A stretch of 64,000 nucleotides of DNA from a bacterium. Its GTDB lineage: Bacteria; Joyebacterota; Joyebacteria; Joyebacterales; Joyebacteraceae. The stretch spans positions 124,001 to 188,000 of the forward strand of contig JALGZK010000002.1 of the NCBI GenBank assembly GCA_025774935.1, read 5' to 3'. The translations under genes and the position numbers were made by a program. The notes beneath the pieces were generated by a model, which saw nothing but the letters and a program-made list of their open reading frames with translations, had not been told where the DNA came from and searched no databases. Shown piece by piece: positions 17,501 through 26,566 of this stretch (the first letter of the stretch is position 1; each line of letters starts with the position of its first letter).

Positions 17501-17568
17501 CCTTCCTCCTTCGGGTGCTCTGGGAGCCCACAGAACTCCGGTTCTCATGGCTCGCACGTCGGGCTCAG

Positions 17569-17597
17569 ACACTACCCCACCCCGGCGCGATGGTCAA
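17569..17597 (-). promoter_or_regulatory. Promoter of the outer-membrane protein-symporter unit
   Basis: TTGACC (17597-17592), 17-base spacer, TAGTGT (17574-17569), minus strand. The predicted start near 17562 is about 60 bases before the barrel gene's ATG. Confidence 0.6.
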
Positions 17598-17611
17598 TCC
17601 GCTTCGAGAGA

Positions 17612-17637
17612 ACCGGGGAGACAGGAGCCTCCCCGGT
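17612..17637 (-). terminator. 9-bp hairpin after the nitroreductase gene
   Basis: ACCGGGGAG-ACAGGAGC-CTCCCCGGT, then TCTCTC on the minus strand. It lies 40 bases downstream of the stop at 17678 and just upstream of the next promoter, where a terminator is expected. Confidence 0.6.
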
Positions 17638-17677
17638 CGCAGAGTGTCCCGCTGTTCAGGCCTTCCGCCGCTCCCCC

Positions 17678-18244
17678 CTACCCGTTGGGTTCCTCGTAGC
17701 GATTCATGTGCGCGAACTCGCCGATCTCGAGCCGCTCCGGACGAGAACACTCGACCTTCGCCTGTTCCTCTGAGAGGAGCGGGCCGATTTCGTCCGCATG
17801 CTTCCCGACGATCACGAGCGTGATCACCGTCATGTCTTCCGGGATCCCGAGCACCTCCCGGACCTTCTTCGGGCTGTATCCAGCGATCGGATGTGCAACC
17901 AGACCGAGCTCGGTCGCACGGAGGATGAGGTGCGCGGTCGCCAAGCCCGTACTGAAGAGGTAGTAGTCACGCCCCTTGATCCGGCAGTCGAGGTCCGGCC
18001 GGCTCGCGACCGCGACGATCATCGAGGCGGCTGTCGCCCACACGTTTCCCTCGGAGAGCGCTTCGTGCATCCTCACGAGCACTTCCCGATCCCGGACGAA
18101 GACGTACCGCCACGGCTGGTTGTTGAAGCACGAGGCCGAGAGCCGCGCTGCCTCCGCGAGCTCCTCGACGATCTCGTCGGTGATCTCGACGGGCGCGAGC
18201 GAGCGGTAGGCCCGTCTCGCCTCGATCGCTTCTCTGACGTCCAA
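17678..18244 (-). CDS. Nitroreductase family FMN protein
   Basis: A 188-residue protein starting with VREAIEARRAYRSLAP (the Arg-rich FMN phosphate-binding opening). It continues with ASCFNNQPWRYVFVRD and later a GLVAHPIAGYSPKKVREVLGIP block, all typical of small nitroreductase/NADH-dependent flavin oxidoreductases. Likely homodimeric and cytoplasmic; substrate unknown. It ends the korA-korB transcript (gap 29 bases), so it may handle low-potential electrons related to the ferredoxin oxidoreductase. The start is a TTG after GGGGGATTGC. Confidence 0.9.
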   Translation of the reverse strand: MDVREAIEARRAYRSLAPVEITDEIVEELAEAARLSASCFNNQPWRYVFVRDREVLVRMHEALSEGNVWATAASMIVAVASRPDLDCRIKGRDYYLFSTGLATAHLILRATELGLVAHPIAGYSPKKVREVLGIPEDMTVITLVIVGKHADEIGPLLSEEQAKVECSRPERLEIGEFAHMNRYEEPNG

Positions 18245-18273
18245 GCAATCCCCCTGTCGTGCGCCCCCTCGAG

Positions 18274-19113
18274 CTACCCGATCAGCTCCTTCACCTTCGC
18301 GAGCCGCTTCGCCCTGGGCGGGTGGTTCGTAACGGGGTTCCAGTCGCCGTACAGCGCGCGCTCGTTCGAGGGCTTCTCCGTCTGGTAGAAGATCCCCGCC
18401 GGCAAGCGGTCGGTCTCCCTCGCCAGCGCGAGCGCCTCGTCGAGCGTCGAAGCCGGCTTCTCAAGACGTTCGACCATCTCGTTGTACTCCGCATACCGGT
18501 TCGTGAATGTCACGCTCGGCTGGAGGACCTGGATGAACGAGAACCCCTCGTGCATCATGCCCGCCACAATGAGGTCGGTGAGCTCCCCGACCATGACGAC
18601 GTATCCCCTCGCGACGAACGTCGCTCCCGCCTCGAGCATGAGCACGAGCGGGTTGAACGGATCCTCCGTGTTCCCCCTCGGGGTCGACGGGCCCTTGAAC
18701 CCGTGGGCACTCGTCGGTCCTCGCTGTCCCGTGGTCAGGGCGTAGACCCCGTTGTCGTGGACAACGATCGTGATGTCGGAGTTTCTCTTCGCCGCGTACA
18801 TCATGTGGGCGATCCCCTCCGCGAACGCGTCGCCGTCACCGCAGAACCCGACGACCTTGAGATCGGGGTTCGCGAGCTTGATCCCCTGTGCCGTCGCCAT
18901 CGACCTCCCGTGCAGCGAGTAGAACCCGGACAGCGCGAGATAGTCGAAGATCTTCGCGTGGCAGCCGATCCCCGCCGTCATCACCACCCGCTCCTTCCCC
19001 ACCCCTCTCTCCTCCAGCTTCCCGACGACGTCCTTCATGGCGTTCAGAATCGCGAAGTTGCCGCACCCGGCACACCAGGTGTTCTCGGCGTATGTCGCGA
19101 GCTCGTCCGGCAT
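18274..19113 (-). CDS. korB: 2-oxoacid:ferredoxin oxidoreductase beta subunit
   Basis: TPP-binding subunit, 279 aa. The opening TWCAGCGNFAILNAMK (Cys-Ala-Gly-Cys), the GIGCHAKIFDYL segment, HGRSMATAQGIKLANPDLKV and the GDGDAFAEGIAHMMYAAKRN block give the TPP/Mg motif GDG-x(n)-N. It decarboxylates a 2-oxoacid (2-oxoglutarate or a related acid) and passes electrons to ferredoxin together with the alpha subunit encoded just upstream. No separate delta ferredoxin subunit is encoded here. The TCA-cycle context (sdhCDAB in the same window) favours 2-oxoglutarate, but this is inference. Confidence 0.92.
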   Translation of the reverse strand: MPDELATYAENTWCAGCGNFAILNAMKDVVGKLEERGVGKERVVMTAGIGCHAKIFDYLALSGFYSLHGRSMATAQGIKLANPDLKVVGFCGDGDAFAEGIAHMMYAAKRNSDITIVVHDNGVYALTTGQRGPTSAHGFKGPSTPRGNTEDPFNPLVLMLEAGATFVARGYVVMVGELTDLIVAGMMHEGFSFIQVLQPSVTFTNRYAEYNEMVERLEKPASTLDEALALARETDRLPAGIFYQTEKPSNERALYGDWNPVTNHPPRAKRLAKVKELIG

Positions 19114-19182
19114 TTGGTGGTCCTTTCGTGTCTCAGTGCGTTGCTTCGTGTTCGCCCGTCGCCCCGTGTGCGCAGCCGCCCC

Positions 19183-20841
19183 CTATTGGGCGACGCGCTC
19201 GATCTCCCGCGCGAGCTCCTCCGGCTCGAACGGCCGTCCGTCGTACCGCCTGATGTGTGCGCCGGCGTCGATGCGGGCCTTCTCGGCCAGTAGCGACTCG
19301 AACTGACCCGCCGCGCTCTGCTCGATCACGATCGGGTTCGCGTCACGGTACTCCTCGAGCTCCCAGACCGGGAACGGCTTGAGGTAGACCGGCTGCACGA
19401 CCGTCGCTTCGATATCGCTCACGCGGAGCGCCTCGAGTACGCTCATCGTGGTCGAACCGTACGTGAAGATGGTCGCCTTCCCCTGTCCGAACCGGTTGAC
19501 GGTCTTCATGGTCCGGAGATGCTCGAGCACGGTCTCGGTCTTCCTCTGGCGCTTGTCGTGCATGCGCGCGATCGCCGCGGCATCCTCGGTGGTGATGCCG
19601 AGCTCGTCGTGCTCGTAGCTCGTCCACTGGATGAGCTCGTCCGACGGCGGGAAGAGGAGGGGTGAGACGCCGTCTTCCATGTCGGCGTAGCGCTTGTAGC
19701 CGCCGCCGTCGTGCATCGCAGGCTCCGCCCAGGCCGCGTCCTCGACGTCGAGATCGAGAGTCATTCTGCTCTCCGAGAGGTGCTTCTCCGTGAGGAGCAC
19801 GGCTGGCGACTGGAACCGCCACGCCAGTTCAAGAAGCTCCGCCGCGAGCCCGTAGGCCTCGCGCACCGTCCCGGGAGAGGCGACGATCCTCGCGAACTCG
19901 CCGTGACCGGGAGAGAGCGCGAACCTGAGGTCGCCCTGCTCCGTGTAGGTCGGTACGCCCGTGGACGGACCGGAGCGCGCGGAGAGGATGGCCAGGATCG
20001 GAACCTCTGCCATTCCCGCAAGTGAGATCGCTTCCTCCATGAGCGCGAACCCTCCGCCGCTCGTTCCGACGGCCGTGCGCGCCCCCGCGGCCGCGGACCC
20101 GAGGGCGATGTTGATCACGGCGATCTCGCTCTCGGGCTGCATCGTCACGACCCCGAGCTCTTGGTCGTGCGCCGCCAGGTAGTGGAGAATCGTGGTCGCA
20201 GGCGTCATCGGGTACGCCAGGTAGACGTCGAGACCGGCCGCAGCAACACCGAGCGCAATCGCCTGGTTCCCCGTCATCATGGCCCGCTCGCGGTCGCCGT
20301 CGCCGAGGGGGAACTTCCCCCCCGCCTTCTCCGCGACCGCCCGGTAGATGTCCGTCGCGAACGGGATGTTGTTCTCGAGGTCCCGTTTGTACTCCCTCGT
20401 GATGAACGCGGCCATCTCGTCCGCGGAGAGCCCGATGACCGCGGAAAGCGCCGCCGCCCCGCTCACCCCGATCCGAAGCCCGGGGTTCGGGTACTTCTGC
20501 GCCTCAGTCGACATGGCCACGCCGATCCCCTGCCCGCTCTCTACGACGTCGGAGTTGTACACCACGACGCCACCCTCGGCCACGTGGTCCCGGTGCGTCT
20601 CGTGGCTCCTCTTGTCGAGCCCGACGACGAGGTCCGCCTTCATGAAGTGGCTCGTGATCTCTCGAGTCGCCGTGGTCACCGCGACGAAGTTGTGGCCGCC
20701 CCGGATGAGGCTCGGGTAGTCGTCCATCTGGAAGACGTGCCGACCCATCGAAGCGAAGAAGTTCGCGGCTGAGGAACCCGCCTTCTTGATGCCCTCACCG
20801 GCCTTGCCTCCGACGATGTACGTGAACCTGTCACGACTCAT
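19183..20841 (-). CDS. korA: 2-oxoacid:ferredoxin oxidoreductase alpha subunit with fused gamma domain
   Basis: 552 residues. The N-terminal gamma domain (YIVGGKAGEGIKKAG, then MDDYPSLIRGGHNFVAV) is joined to the alpha pyrimidine-binding and C-terminal domains (AYPMTPATTILHYLAAHDQE, GTSGGGFALMEEAISLAGMA, VPTYTEQGDLRFALSPGHGE). The YPMTPATTIL and GTSGGGF signatures are those of KorA-type fused subunits. Start ATG 20841 follows AGAGGGAGCAACGC. It forms the enzyme with KorB (gap about 70 bases). Confidence 0.93.
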   Translation of the reverse strand: MSRDRFTYIVGGKAGEGIKKAGSSAANFFASMGRHVFQMDDYPSLIRGGHNFVAVTTATREITSHFMKADLVVGLDKRSHETHRDHVAEGGVVVYNSDVVESGQGIGVAMSTEAQKYPNPGLRIGVSGAAALSAVIGLSADEMAAFITREYKRDLENNIPFATDIYRAVAEKAGGKFPLGDGDRERAMMTGNQAIALGVAAAGLDVYLAYPMTPATTILHYLAAHDQELGVVTMQPESEIAVINIALGSAAAGARTAVGTSGGGFALMEEAISLAGMAEVPILAILSARSGPSTGVPTYTEQGDLRFALSPGHGEFARIVASPGTVREAYGLAAELLELAWRFQSPAVLLTEKHLSESRMTLDLDVEDAAWAEPAMHDGGGYKRYADMEDGVSPLLFPPSDELIQWTSYEHDELGITTEDAAAIARMHDKRQRKTETVLEHLRTMKTVNRFGQGKATIFTYGSTTMSVLEALRVSDIEATVVQPVYLKPFPVWELEEYRDANPIVIEQSAAGQFESLLAEKARIDAGAHIRRYDGRPFEPEELAREIERVAQ

Positions 20842-20908
20842 GCGTTGCTCCCTCTCGTGCACCCTTCTTCAACACCGACCCACTGCCCGTCCCCAGCTCG
20901 CTCAGGGG

Positions 20909-21143
20909 CTGTCCACCGGTTGTCCCGCGAGTTGTACCCAATCCTGGCTGAAGCGCTCTCCCGATCGCTCCACGCTCCCCGCGATAGCCCGGCCCACTGC
21001 CCTCTCCAGACGGGAGCGGTTGTCCACAGATCTGTCCCCGATGTCTCCACACCTCTGTCCACCGGGGTGTCCACCGCCCTTTCCACTCCAAACCCACCTC
21101 TCGCCCACCGGCTGTCCACCGTGTTGTCCACCCGTCGTCCACC
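20909..21143 (+). repeat. Cluster of DnaA-box-like 9-mers, all one orientation
   Basis: A 235-bp non-coding stretch contains repeated TGTCCAC cores: CTGTCCACC (20909, 21055, 21112), TTGTCCACA (21020), GTGTCCACC (21067), TTGTCCACC (21124) and TCGTCCACC (21135). Weaker forms are TTGTCCCGC (20919) and GTCTCCACA (21043). TTGTCCACA is the DnaA box of high-GC actinobacteria. All copies read in the same direction. No AT-rich unwinding region is seen and no dnaA/dnaN is nearby, so this may be a DnaA-binding or titration locus, or a degenerate tandem repeat. The gap spans 20842-21155. Confidence 0.6.
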
Positions 21144-21155
21144 GTCGTTGGCACG

Positions 21156-21959
21156 TCACGCGGGTTCCTCTTCAGGCGCTGCGAGGGCCAGCGCGATGTC
21201 CGCGAGCGTGATGAGGTCGAGCGCGTTGTGGTGGAAGACCGTGAGGATGTCCACGATCTCGCCGGTGCGCACGAAGTGGTGGTAGACCGCGGGGATCTCC
21301 TCTCCCGGGATGTCCCCCGCCCGCCGCCGCCCGCAGACGCGCCACTCGAGCGTCTGGAGCCTGCAGTCCGGGAGGACATCGCGCCAGCGCCGCCGTGAGT
21401 GATGCAAGAGATCGAGATGACCGGGTTCCGCAGGCGCGTCCATGCCGTGAAGGGCCAGCCGGTCCCTGAGTACGGGCAGATCGAACGCCTTCCCATTGAA
21501 CGAGACCAGCATGTCGGCCCCGGCGAGCATCGCCGTCCAGTTCTCGAGGAGCGCCGGCTCCTCGCTGTAATCGCGCGCGAAGACCTGCGTCAGCCTCACG
21601 TCGTCCCGGGTGACGCGCATCACCCCCAGAAGGAAGATCATGTTGCCGGCGAGGCCGGTCGTCTCCGTGTCGACGAAGAGGGCTCCGCCCGGGTTCCCGA
21701 GAAGCGCCCTGACCTCGTCGTCCATGTCGTCGCGGGCGCGGACGGCTCTTCTCGTCCTCTCGATCTCCGCGAGGAGCGACGTGAGCGACTCGTCCGAGAT
21801 GAGATCGCGCAGGCTCCGGTCGACCACGAGCACCCGGCCGGTCTCCACCGTGCCCGGGAGTTCGTCGATGCGCGCCGGACGCGGCTCGCCCTTCGCGCGC
21901 TCCTTCCGCTCTACTCCGGGGCCGATACCGGCGAGCCTCTCCTTGAAGTCGTCTCTCAT
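21156..21959 (-). CDS. mrfB: MrfB/YprB-like DEDD exonuclease
   Basis: 267 residues from ATG 21959. The RNase H-like 3'-5' exonuclease core shows motif I (ALFVDTETTGLAG), motif II (LVSFNGKAFDLPVLRDRL) and a late motif near TGEIVDILTVFHHNALDLI. The line LDLLHHSRRRWRDVLPDC-RLQTLEW is characteristic of YprB-type proteins. In Bacillus subtilis YprB (MrfB) is the nuclease that works with the helicase MrfA in mitomycin-adduct repair. Here the MrfA-like gene is about 4.8 kb upstream, separated by three other genes. A TPR tail found in some homologues is absent. Confidence 0.82.
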   Translation of the reverse strand: MRDDFKERLAGIGPGVERKERAKGEPRPARIDELPGTVETGRVLVVDRSLRDLISDESLTSLLAEIERTRRAVRARDDMDDEVRALLGNPGGALFVDTETTGLAGNMIFLLGVMRVTRDDVRLTQVFARDYSEEPALLENWTAMLAGADMLVSFNGKAFDLPVLRDRLALHGMDAPAEPGHLDLLHHSRRRWRDVLPDCRLQTLEWRVCGRRRAGDIPGEEIPAVYHHFVRTGEIVDILTVFHHNALDLITLADIALALAAPEEEPA

Positions 21960-21993
21960 GGTGTCGTGTCCGCAGGCCGTCCGGCCTCGGGCC

Positions 21994-24765
21994 TCACTCC
22001 CGTCCCGGCTCGACCACGACGAGGAGCCGGTCGGCCTCCACGTCATCGAGCCTCACCGTCTCCCCGCCAAGGAACCGCACCTCGACGTCGACCGGGCGCC
22101 CCCAGTCTCCCAGACCGAAGAAGGTGGTGAGGGAGTGCTGGCTCGTCGTGCCCTTACCGCCCTGAACCTCTCTGATCTGCTCGTTCTTTCCGCGCGTGAC
22201 GATGATCCTCGCGCCGATCCCGGATGCGTTCGACTGCGTCCCCACCGCCTTGACCGCAAGCCAGTGGCCCTCGACGCCCTTCTGCGCGGGGCCGTCGTTC
22301 CGGAAGAGCCGGAGTCCCTCGCCGCTCGCGACCGCGATGTCGAGGTCCCCGTCCAGGTCGTAGTCGCTCATCGCGCAGCCCCAGCCGTTGAACGTCCGCA
22401 CCCCCGCGTGCCACGTCGCGTCCACGAAGGTGCCGCGCCCGTCGTTCAGGTAGAGGAAAGTCCCGCAGTCCGGGTAGATCGACGTGATGAAGAGGTCGAG
22501 GTCGCCGTCCGCGTCGACGTCTCCCCATGCGGGGTCGGAGTGCGTCTCAGCGAACTTGATGCCTGCGTCGGCGCGCCGCTCCACGAACGGACGCGCCCCG
22601 TCGGCTGCCGGACGGACGCCCGGAGATCCGGGCGCCCCCGGGAGTCCCCCTGGATCCCGGAGGGTGTTCTCGTAGAGCATCGACATGTCAGATACTTCGA
22701 TGTACCTCGGATGCGCCAGGTTCGCGCAGATGAGGTCGAGATCGCCGTCGCTGTCGTAGTCGCCCCACTCGGAGCCGATCGTGTGGCCCCACCAGCCGTC
22801 GGTCTCGGTCCCCGAAACACCGAGCTCGGGGGCCACGTTCGTGAACGTCCCGTCCCCCTCGTTCATCCACAGGAAGTCCTCCTGCAGGCGGTAGTTCGAG
22901 ACGAAGATGTCGAGATCGCCGTCGTTGTCGAAGTCGCCCCAGTTGACCCCGCGCCCGGAGAGGTCCTCCCCGAAGGGCGGCGAGATGCCGGCCGAGTACG
23001 TGACCTCCGCGAACGTCCCGTCTCCCAGGTTCCTATAGAGAATGTCCGGAAATCCCTGTCCGAGCTTCGACCAGTCGCCGTGGGTCGGACGCTCGTAGCT
23101 TGCGAGGTAGAGGTCGACGAAGCCGTCGGCGTCGATGTCGCCCCAGGCCGCCCCCTCCGTCGTGTACAGATCGGTGATGCCCCCCGCGGCCTCCGTCGCG
23201 TCCTCGAACGTCCCGTCCCCGCGGTTCACCCAGAGCCGGTCGGTGCGCTCTCCCTCCGTCGCCCCCGACGTCGCGTAGAAGTCCAGGTCCCCGTCGTTGT
23301 CGATGTCGGCCCAGACCGCGCCGTTCGTCCCGCTCTCCCCAATGCCGGCCTCCGCCGTCGCGTCGGCGAACGTCCCGTCGCCTTGGTTTCTCATGAGCAC
23401 GCGCCCGGCGAGGAGGAGGTCATCATATCCGTCTCCGTCGTAGTCGCCCCACGCGACCCTCGACTCCCTCCGGTCGCCGAGACCCGCCTGGCTCGTGACG
23501 TCAGTGTAGACCGGGCCGTCATAGCGCGTCCTCGCCCGGGCGAACTCATGAAGCGTGAGCCGCCCCGCCTTCCGCGCGAAGGCGCGGTCGAAGAGCTCAG
23601 CGAGCGCCGTGTCCGCCCGCGCCGGCCACCGGTTCTTCCGTCCGCCGACGACAATCGACCGGAGGTACGCGTCGAACGCCTCGTCGAAGTGCCCGAGTCC
23701 CTCGAGCGCCTGTCCGAGCGTGAAGTGGTGAGCCGAGCCCGTCTCCTCCTCATCCGGTCCGATGTCGAGGAGCTCGAGCGAGCGCACCGCCAGGTCCCGC
23801 GCCGACGCGAAGTCCTCAGCCTGAACGAGGGCTCTCGCCGCCGTCAGCGAGTACGTCGGAAGATCGTCCTCGTCCCCACCGAGCTCCGTCGCGCGCCGCG
23901 CGAGCGCCGCGGCCTCGTCAGGAAGAAGACGGCACGACACGTAAGAGCGCGCGACGAGATCGAGGATCTCCGGGTCGTCCGGGTGAGACGCGACCACTTC
24001 GTTCCCGAAGCGTTCGAGCTCGTCGAACTGCTCGAGCCGTTTCAGGGTGACCATCTTGTACCCAAGCACCTTCGTGCGCCACTCGGAGACCGGGTGGGCC
24101 GCGAGGAACTCGTCGGCCATCTCGAGCCTCGTCGCGTCGTCGCGTTCGACGGCGACCCAATCGCACTCCTCCTTGATGAGGTCGCTCCCGAGCTCGCTGT
24201 CCGGGTAGAGCTCGACAAGCCGAGTCTTCGCATCCTCGAAGAGGCTGGTGTCGAGGGCTCCCTCACCAGCCGCGGCTTCCGCCTCGGCATCTTCTTCCTC
24301 GCCGTCCCCTTCTCCCGCCATCTCGTACGCGGCCACCGCGGCGCTCAGGTTGAACGCGCCGTCCGGCGCCTCCTCGAGAATCTCGAGCGCCTCGGCGAGC
24401 ACGAGGGCCTTCCCGTCGTCGCTCTCGGCCGACTGCTGGAGCTCCGCCTCCCACTTCCCGACGACGGCCTTCCACGAGGACGGATCGACCTGTGCCGCCC
24501 GGCCGAACCACTCCGCCGCCTCCTGGAACGCGTGCGCCCGCGTGTAGATGTCCGCCTTCTCATGGAGGAGCTCGTATTCGTCGCCCGCCCTCTCGATGGC
24601 CACGTCGAGCACCTGCTGTGCGCGGTCGTAGTCTCGGACCGCCGCGTAGCCTCGTGCCTCCTCGATGCGCGCGGCGACGTACTCGTCCCGCGACGAACAG
24701 CCGGCCAGCAGTACTGCGAGGAGGAGACAGGCCGCCAGCAGGAGCGTGATCGACCTCGTGTACAT
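21994..24765 (-). CDS. FG-GAP/VCBS repeat lipoprotein with UnbV-like C-terminus
   Basis: 923 residues from ATG 24765. The signal peptide ends in a lipobox (LLAGCSS, Cys about residue 22). Helical TPR-like repeats fill residues 25-480. At least six VCBS/FG-GAP repeats then appear with calcium-type loops: DYDGDGYDDLLL, DIDNDGDLDFYA, DIDADGFVDLYL, DFDNDGDLDIFV, DYDSDGDLDLIC, DVDADGDLDLFI and DYDLDGDLDIAV. The end matches ASPIC/UnbV (GARIIVTRGKNEQIREVQGG, then FGLGDWGRPVDVEVRF). It is a surface or periplasmic beta-propeller adhesion-type protein; ligand unknown. The low-complexity acidic insert EGDGEEEDAEAEAAAGEG is notable. Confidence 0.92.
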   Translation of the reverse strand: MYTRSITLLLAACLLLAVLLAGCSSRDEYVAARIEEARGYAAVRDYDRAQQVLDVAIERAGDEYELLHEKADIYTRAHAFQEAAEWFGRAAQVDPSSWKAVVGKWEAELQQSAESDDGKALVLAEALEILEEAPDGAFNLSAAVAAYEMAGEGDGEEEDAEAEAAAGEGALDTSLFEDAKTRLVELYPDSELGSDLIKEECDWVAVERDDATRLEMADEFLAAHPVSEWRTKVLGYKMVTLKRLEQFDELERFGNEVVASHPDDPEILDLVARSYVSCRLLPDEAAALARRATELGGDEDDLPTYSLTAARALVQAEDFASARDLAVRSLELLDIGPDEEETGSAHHFTLGQALEGLGHFDEAFDAYLRSIVVGGRKNRWPARADTALAELFDRAFARKAGRLTLHEFARARTRYDGPVYTDVTSQAGLGDRRESRVAWGDYDGDGYDDLLLAGRVLMRNQGDGTFADATAEAGIGESGTNGAVWADIDNDGDLDFYATSGATEGERTDRLWVNRGDGTFEDATEAAGGITDLYTTEGAAWGDIDADGFVDLYLASYERPTHGDWSKLGQGFPDILYRNLGDGTFAEVTYSAGISPPFGEDLSGRGVNWGDFDNDGDLDIFVSNYRLQEDFLWMNEGDGTFTNVAPELGVSGTETDGWWGHTIGSEWGDYDSDGDLDLICANLAHPRYIEVSDMSMLYENTLRDPGGLPGAPGSPGVRPAADGARPFVERRADAGIKFAETHSDPAWGDVDADGDLDLFITSIYPDCGTFLYLNDGRGTFVDATWHAGVRTFNGWGCAMSDYDLDGDLDIAVASGEGLRLFRNDGPAQKGVEGHWLAVKAVGTQSNASGIGARIIVTRGKNEQIREVQGGKGTTSQHSLTTFFGLGDWGRPVDVEVRFLGGETVRLDDVEADRLLVVVEPGRE

Positions 24766-24833
24766 CCTCTTGCCTCCAGTCGGACGTGTGGAGCCGGGGT
24801 GCGTGCGGACGGCGATGGGCGCGACCTGCGGAC

Positions 24834-25847
24834 CTAACCCGCGGGGCTGACCCCGAGTCCCGCTCCCTCGGGCAGGTGTATCTTCCCGTTCTCGATCGTC
24901 ATTCCACGATATGGATCGTTGCCTATCAGAAAGGCGCTGTCGAGGTCCGCGTAGTCGACGAGCGGCGAGATGTGCGCGGCCGCCGTGATCCCGACCGAGC
25001 TCTCCATCATGCACCCGAGCATCGTCTTGAGCCCGAGTCCCTTCGCCATCTTCGCCATCCTGACCGCCTCGACGAGCCCCCCGCACTTCATGAGCTTGAT
25101 CACAATTCCGTCGACCGCATCCGCGAGCGCCGGAATCCTCTCGCTCGTCGGGCAGCTCTCATCCGCGAAGATCGGTGCCTGCGAATGTCTCTTGACCATC
25201 CTGAGTCCGGCGATGTCGTCCGAGGCAACCGGCTGCTCCACGAACTCGACCCCGATCCCGGCGAGCACCTCGATCTTCGCGATCGCCTCCTCCGGGGACC
25301 AGGCGCAGTTCGCGTCGACCGTGATCGTGGCGCCCGTTGCCTCCTTGATCACGCCGACGATCGAGGGATCGGTCTCGCCGTCGAGTTTGATCTTGAACAT
25401 GGGGTAGCCCGGCACCTCGAGCGCCTTCTCAAGCATCTTCTCAGGCGTGTCCAGGCCGATGCTGATCGTGGTCACTGGCGCGTCAGTGGGGTCGAGCTCG
25501 AAGTGACGATAGAGCGGAAGCCCATATCGCTTGCCCATCATGTCGTGTGCGGCGATCTCGAGCGAGGCCCGGGCGGAAGGATCCCCGGCTCCCCCGCGCG
25601 ACGTCAGGTGCGCCATCAGCTCGGACTCGTGCGCCGACTTCTCGACGATTCCGCGCATCCGCTCGAGATACGAGAGCACCGACTCGGTCGACTCGCCGTA
25701 GAATCCCGACCACGCCGCCTCGCCGACGCCGCTGAGCTCGCCGTCCGAGATCTCGACGAACACGCTCTCGCTCGTCACGCTCGTCGTCCTCGCCGTCCGG
25801 AAGACGTGCCGCGGCACGAGTTCGATGACCCTGTGGGAGAGCTGCAT
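24834..25847 (-). CDS. Dipeptide epimerase (enolase superfamily, L-Ala-D/L-Glu epimerase-like)
   Basis: 337 residues from ATG 25847. Enolase-superfamily residues are all present: KIKLD (KxK base), TVDANCAW (metal Asp), EFVEQPV (metal Glu), IFADESC (metal Asp) and GIVIKLMKCGG (second Lys base). A terminal NPYRGM-like segment also matches. Members racemise the second residue of dipeptides released from peptidoglycan or protein. It follows the MBL hydrolase by 32 bases and precedes the FG-GAP lipoprotein by 68. Substrate specificity is inferred from the family. Confidence 0.9.
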   Translation of the reverse strand: MQLSHRVIELVPRHVFRTARTTSVTSESVFVEISDGELSGVGEAAWSGFYGESTESVLSYLERMRGIVEKSAHESELMAHLTSRGGAGDPSARASLEIAAHDMMGKRYGLPLYRHFELDPTDAPVTTISIGLDTPEKMLEKALEVPGYPMFKIKLDGETDPSIVGVIKEATGATITVDANCAWSPEEAIAKIEVLAGIGVEFVEQPVASDDIAGLRMVKRHSQAPIFADESCPTSERIPALADAVDGIVIKLMKCGGLVEAVRMAKMAKGLGLKTMLGCMMESSVGITAAAHISPLVDYADLDSAFLIGNDPYRGMTIENGKIHLPEGAGLGVSPAG

Positions 25848-25879
25848 CGGCTGGCTCCGGTCGCGCGCGGGCCGGCGGG

Positions 25880-26566
25880 TCACCTCACGAAGGGGTTCGT
25901 CCTTCGCTCGTTCCCGATCGTCGTGGTCGGCCCGTGTCCGGGGAAGACGAGCGTCTCGTCGGGCAGAGCGAGGAGCCTCTCCCCGATCGACTGCAGGAGA
26001 ACCTCGTAGGCGATGGTATTCTCCTCGCTGCTGCACGGGAGGTCGCTGCGGCCGATCGATCCTGCGAAAAGGGTGTCACCCGTGAAGACGAACCCGTCGC
26101 CCAGGAGCGAGATGCCGCCGGAGCTGTGACCTGGTGTATGGATGACGGTGAGGCTCACGTCCCCGATCTCGATCCTGTCGCCCTCCTTGACGAGGACGTC
26201 GGCCGGCGCCACGTAGACGTCGAAGCCGAAGAGCCGGGACGAGTTCCTCACGGGATCGGTGAGCTTGAACCCGTCCAGCTCGTGGATGAGGACCTCTCCA
26301 CCGACCGCGGCCTTGAGGAAGTCGTTTCCGGACATGTGGTCGGGGTGACCGTGGGTGTTGACGATGTAGCGGACGTCGACTCCGAGCTCCTTCACCCTGT
26401 CGACGATCCCGGCGGTCTCCTCGGCATCCATGGTGCCGGGGTCGATGACGACGGCGTCCCGCGTCTTGCGGGAGCTCAGAATGAAGCAGTTGGCCTCGGC
26501 GAAGCCGACGGGCGTGCTCTCGAGGATGACGCCGTCTCCGACATCGTAGGGGGTCCATTCGGGCAC
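25880..26566 (-). CDS. MBL-fold hydrolase (glyoxalase II-like)
   Basis: 228 residues. Metallo-beta-lactamase motifs are in order: NTHGHPDHMSG (HxHxDH), HTPGHSSGG, TGDTLFAGSIGR and VFPGHGPTTTIG-NE. The GRSDLP segment is typical of glyoxalase II/rhodanese-adjacent hydrolases. The start GTG 26566 lies after AGAGGTGATCCAC. The frame is open 30 codons further upstream without a good ribosome site. A cytoplasmic thioester or related hydrolase is likely; exact substrate unknown. Confidence 0.92.
   Translation of the reverse strand: MPEWTPYDVGDGVILESTPVGFAEANCFILSSRKTRDAVVIDPGTMDAEETAGIVDRVKELGVDVRYIVNTHGHPDHMSGNDFLKAAVGGEVLIHELDGFKLTDPVRNSSRLFGFDVYVAPADVLVKEGDRIEIGDVSLTVIHTPGHSSGGISLLGDGFVFTGDTLFAGSIGRSDLPCSSEENTIAYEVLLQSIGERLLALPDETLVFPGHGPTTTIGNERRTNPFVR

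Noticed and set aside
20838-21131. Minus-strand peptide with VDTPVDRG-like repeats over the DnaA-box cluster
   Set aside because: Its repetitiveness derives from the TGTCCAC repeats; no ribosome site and no resemblance to any protein.
20909-21143. CRISPR array
   Set aside because: Units are 8-9 bases with irregular spacing; no 20-40 base repeats or constant spacers and no cas genes.
21610-24837. Plus-strand open frame of about 1075 codons opposite the FG-GAP lipoprotein
   Set aside because: Shadow of DxDxDG repeats on the other strand; no start context or motifs.
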